Position numbers and translations under genes: made by a program
Shown here: positions 62,690 through 64,000 of the stretch, piece by piece
Layout of the letters: each line of letters starts with the position of its first letter
Numbering within the stretch: the stretch's first letter is position 1
The notes under the pieces: generated by a model
Told to the model about the DNA's origin: nothing
Database searches by the model: none
Seen by the model: the letters and a program-made list of their open reading frames with translations, nothing else
NCBI GenBank assembly: GCA_947095535.1
Contig: OX352774.1
Coordinates: 175,892,200 to 175,956,199, forward strand
Origin: Poecilobothrus nobilitatus
Taxonomy: Eukaryota > Arthropoda > Insecta > Diptera > Dolichopodidae
Reading direction: 5' to 3'
DNA length: 64,000 bases

Positions 62690-63762
62690 CTTAGAGTTGA
62701 CACTGTCACAACTATTCTACCCTTCCGTATATTCGTATTTATATACGAGAGAGAGTGTAAGTTATACTGTTGCCATCAATATTAATCATCTTTCAGATAT
62801 TTGACTTAATGAAGTACCGATATATACATATATATAAATTTTGGAGTGTATGACAATGCCTAAACCAACCAAATTTAACAGAATTTATTGCTATAAAACT
62901 TGTTTTTCATTCACAAACTTTTCGATATCTATAGCTTAATTAAGTGCCAAGCTATGATAGTTCCCTAAACCGGTTGCATCAGAGCAACCAAATCTCACAT
63001 AAATTATATGCCACAAAACTTGATCATTTTTAGAAAATTTCAGATGTTATAAGTACCAAGATATGAAAATATAAATTTCACAACTACCTGAACTTGTTTC
63101 GTTAGACTAAACATAAAACTTATCCCCAGGATCAATACATACGAAAGAATTCTAGGGAGAATATAATAGTAAAAAGACTCAGAAAATTCTAAAACTAAAT
63201 AGAACCGAGATTATACACCTGTTGCTAAAGGCTCACGCCGAAAGAATAGGTATAACGGAGTTGAATCTATGTAGGGGATGTGGGCAAGAGGCAGAAGCAG
63301 TACTTCACGTTCTGTGCCAATGCCCAAACTTGAGGACCCAAAGGCGAAAAACTTTGAGAAAGGATCATGTAAAAAATGTGGCAGCTACTATGAACTTATT
63401 GCCCCAAAATAAAACAAATTTTACAGAAGTTGTTAATGTGAAATTTGACTTCGTTTCACAAAATTTCAGATACCTATAGTTTTAATAGATTCTGAGCTAT
63501 ATTTATATAAATGAAGAAGTTGTATGGGTCTATGGGAATTACTTCAATCCGCCTATCGAACTTGCTTAATTTAAATATCGAACATTTTTACAGAGGTGAA
63601 TGATAAAAATTTCAGAATTCTAATTCCTATTTTTTTGTGATATGGTGCTAACGGGCGTACCTTACGCAGGGCGTACTTGACTAAATAGCAATACATTATA
63701 TACTTTTCCATATCTATCTCGTCTTCTTTAAGGTGTTACGCATTCTTTCGGGTATAAAAAAA
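62690..63762 (-). mobile_element. Helentron-like family B, copy B4, disrupted
   Basis: Plus-strand order: 'agagttgacactgtcacaac' (3' stem-loop region), 'tacccttccgtatat', central repeat units ('accaaatttaacagaattta', 'ataaaacttgtttttcattc', 'atttcagatgttataag', 'gttgtatgggtctatgggaa'), 'gtgatatggtgctaacgggc', and the end block 'tcttctttaaggtgttacgc' then 'attctttcgggtataa'. A LINE fragment interrupts the central repeats at about 63120-63395. Confidence 0.65.
63150..63395 (+). pseudogene. LINE C-terminal zinc-knuckle fragment inside family B
   Basis: The frame reads IIHLLLKAHAERIGITELNL, then CRGCGQEAEAVLHVLCQCPN and LRTQRRKTLRKD. C..C.....E...H.LC.CP.L...R is a complete C2HC knuckle as found at the C terminus of Jockey/R1-type LINE ORF2, preceded by the usual ...GH...L...G...  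helix. All four metal ligands are present. From about 63395 the open frame runs on into family-B central repeat (TNFTEVVNVKFDFVSQNFRY), so the 85-codon frame is a LINE/repeat chimera and not a gene. Confidence 0.7.
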
Positions 63763-64000
63763 AAGAAAACTACATGTTAACTAAAACTAGTAAAATTATT
63801 TCTACAAAAAAAAGCTAAATTTAATTTTTCGATTAATGGACCGATTACAAAAATTTCATATTTGACTCTTATGAAACTAAATAGATCAAATCTTTAAGTA
63901 ATGATCGCATATGGTTTTAGATAAACCGCACATGATGAATGAAGTCTGCTTCTATATTTACAATAATATTGTAAAATATTTTAAAAATTTTTAACATAAT
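63763..64000. other. AT-rich window end
   Basis: Nothing recognised. Confidence 0.5.

Overview
The window is very AT-rich, eukaryotic, non-coding DNA with no intact protein-coding gene, no true tRNA or rRNA gene and no CRISPR. Its repeat content is insect-like and most probably from a fly (Diptera): Jockey-superfamily LINE remnants, a Ty3/gypsy pol fragment, Tc1/mariner-like and hAT-like terminal inverted repeats, several tRNA-headed SINEs, and many elements built like the DINE-1/HINE (non-autonomous Helentron) elements of Drosophila. The species cannot be named from sequence alone. The window looks like an intron or intergenic tract made of old transposable elements in low-complexity A/T-rich DNA.

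Layout. 1-1.2 kb: two family-A Helentron-like copies in opposite orientation. 2.3-2.9 kb: LINE 3' fragment, then a SINE with a 12-bp target duplication. 3.7-7.7 kb: old repeats (families G, B, SINE-3, C, D). 9.1-9.9 kb: family A split by a 152-bp foldback MITE. 11.7-15.7 kb: SINE-1, family C, LINE RNase H remnant, family D. 16.9-22.7 kb: the most structured region. It is a Helentron-like element with about 146-bp central tandem repeats, split by a hAT-like insertion, which contains a Tc1/mariner-like TIR pair, which encloses a 1.5-kb repeat (R), which carries a SINE-1 insertion. A 189-bp perfect inverted repeat also lies inside. 22.8-26.6 kb: gypsy RT fragment, another family-A copy, LINE RT remnant between mariner-like ends. 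30-45 kb: sparse repeats and LINE fragments. 47.3-49 kb: the second, inverted copy of R, lacking the SINE. 49.0-52.2 kb: an uninterrupted (ATTT)n array of about 803 units ending in a 200-bp assembly gap. 52.4-54.7 kb: family A, a short Myb/SANT-like (zeste-type) coding remnant, family B. 55-64 kb: SINE-2 head, family D and G copies, and a LINE zinc-knuckle fragment inside a family-B element.

No genes act together here. The informative content is insertion history. Empty sites in paralogous repeats date the SINE-1 and MITE insertions. Three Helentron-like subfamilies share a GTCY microsatellite, sub-terminal inverted repeats, a 3' stem-loop and a C(T/C)TG-or-CTCG end before a T run. All family assignments come from reading the sequence and were not searched against a database.
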